This document shows positions 13,296-14,126 of a stretch of DNA of 14,126 bases, piece after piece (the first letter of the stretch is position 1; every line of letters starts with the position of its first letter). Source of the DNA: Muribaculaceae bacterium. GTDB taxonomy: Bacteria; Bacteroidota; Bacteroidia; Bacteroidales; Muribaculaceae. The notes under the pieces were generated by a model, which was not told the origin of the DNA, made no database searches, and worked only from the letters and a program-made list of their open reading frames with translations. Both the position numbers and the translations under genes were made by a program. The stretch is taken from positions 1 to 14,126 of the forward strand of contig JAFYCU010000046.1 of assembly GCA_017545095.1 (NCBI GenBank). The letters run 5' to 3'.

Positions 13296-14126
13296 ATGGA
13301 TTATCGACATCAAGAAATCGAGCGCAAGTGGCAGCACTACTGGCGCGAACACAAGACCTATAAAACCGAGGTGGATGCCAGCCGTCCCAAATACTACGTG
13401 CTCGACATGTTCCCCTATCCCAGCGGAGCGGGTTTGCACGTGGGGCACCCGCTGGGCTACATCGCCAGCGACATCTATGCGCGCTACAAACGCCAGCGCG
13501 GGTTCAACGTGCTGCACCCCATGGGCTATGACGCCTATGGCTTGCCTGCCGAGCAATACGCCATCCAAACCGGGCAGCACCCCGAGGTGACCACCGTGCA
13601 GAACATCGCGCGCTATCGCGAACAGCTCGACAAGATTGGCTTCTGCTACGACTGGGACCGTGAGGTGCGCACCTGCGACCCCTCCTACTACAAGTGGACG
13701 CAGTGGGCTTTCCTGAAGATGTTCAAGAGCTACTACGACACCTCCCGCCAGCAGGCACGACCCATCGACGAGCTAGTGGCGCACTTCGAGGCCCACGGCA
13801 CCGAAGGCTGCAACGCCGCCGGCAGCATCGAGATGGACTTCACCGCCGCCCAGTGGCAGGCCATGACCAAGGTGCAGAAGCAGGACACCCTGATGAACTA
13901 CCGCATCGCCTTCCGCGCCAACACCATGGTGAACTGGTGTCCCAAGCTGGGCACCGTGCTGGCCAACGACGAGGTGAGCGAGGGCGTGAGCGTGCGCGGC
14001 GGCTACCCCGTGGAGCAGAAGATGATGAGCCAGTGGTGCCTGCGCGTGAGTGCCTACGCCCAGCGGCTGCTGGCCGACCTCGACACTGTGGAGTGGAGCG
14101 AGTCGATCAAGGAGACGCAGCGCAAC
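13296..14126 (+). CDS. leuS: Leucyl-tRNA synthetase, 5' part (runs off the window)
   Basis: The first 277 codons are present with no stop before the right edge. This class I synthetase charges tRNA-Leu with leucine in the cytoplasm. The start [16 protein letters not shown], the [17 protein letters not shown] block with the HIGH-type signature HVGH at residues 48-51, and [18 protein letters not shown] are diagnostic for LeuRS. Later, [17 protein letters not shown] and the [11 protein letters not shown] sequence just before the editing domain follow in the usual order. The catalytic KMSKS loop, most of the editing domain and the anticodon-binding region lie beyond the window. The gene is expected to be essential and is transcribed from the consensus promoter at the end of the 90-bp repeats. 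Confidence 0.96.
   Translation, partial: MDYRHQEIERKWQHYWREHKTYKTEVDASRPKYYVLDMFPYPSGAGLHVGHPLGYIASDIYARYKRQRGFNVLHPMGYDAYGLPAEQYAIQTGQHPEVTTVQNIARYREQLDKIGFCYDWDREVRTCDPSYYKWTQWAFLKMFKSYYDTSRQQARPIDELVAHFEAHGTEGCNAAGSIEMDFTAAQWQAMTKVQKQDTLMNYRIAFRANTMVNWCPKLGTVLANDEVSEGVSVRGGYPVEQKMMSQWCLRVSAYAQRLLADLDTVEWSESIKETQRN

Overview
The window looks like chromosome of a gut-type member of the Bacteroidales (Prevotella, Muribaculum or a relative). Three things point there. Promoters match the Bacteroidetes form TTTG-N19-21-TAnnTTTG rather than the sigma70 form. The gene content is typical: a secreted MINPP-like histidine phosphatase pair, an MG2/TonB-plug-type surface protein, a dockerin-tailed secreted protein, a WYL regulator and an AlbA_2/HATPase protein. 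Gene starts also lack strong Shine-Dalgarno sequences. I cannot give genus or species from sequence reading alone.

Layout. Positions 1-169 hold no convincing gene but contain three adjacent small stem-loops. Two tandem paralogous histidine phosphatases run on the minus strand (2928 to 1633, then 1465 to 170), with a good promoter at 2958-2988. From 3239 onward every gene is on the plus strand: a secreted dockerin-type protein (3239-4045) with a terminator, then a repeat-filled spacer, a sodium:solute symporter (4426-5868) with a near-perfect promoter, a WYL regulator (5882-6775) and an AlbA_2/HATPase/winged-helix protein (6808-8406). These last three are close enough to be one transcript, though the third gene is visibly lower in G+C. 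Next come an 889-residue exported MG2/plug protein (8536-11205), a SpoU-family RNA methyltransferase (11321-11863), mazG (12029-12820) and the first 277 codons of leuS (13296 to the right edge).

The most unusual content lies between the genes. Nine short arrays of degenerate 7-bp repeats (words such as GAGATGC, AAGAACC, AACTGAT, TAATAAG, AATGCAC) sit in the spacers and often run across stop codons, or in one case a start codon. The 14-mer GAGATGCGAGATGC occurs three times, always on the coding strand at the 3' end of a gene. The spacers also contain palindromic GTAGAGCCGC elements, a CCCAAACC-CTCC hairpin family in both orientations, and a 90-bp tandem repeat whose last copy supplies the leuS promoter. 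Together they make a mosaic of repeat modules that resembles the heptanucleotide STRRs of filamentous cyanobacteria. I consider this the best candidate for something under-described here.

Functionally, the phosphatases probably act outside the cytoplasm on inositol phosphates or other phosphomonoesters. The symporter imports an unknown solute. The 3' end is housekeeping: RNA methylation, nucleotide sanitation and leucyl-tRNA charging.
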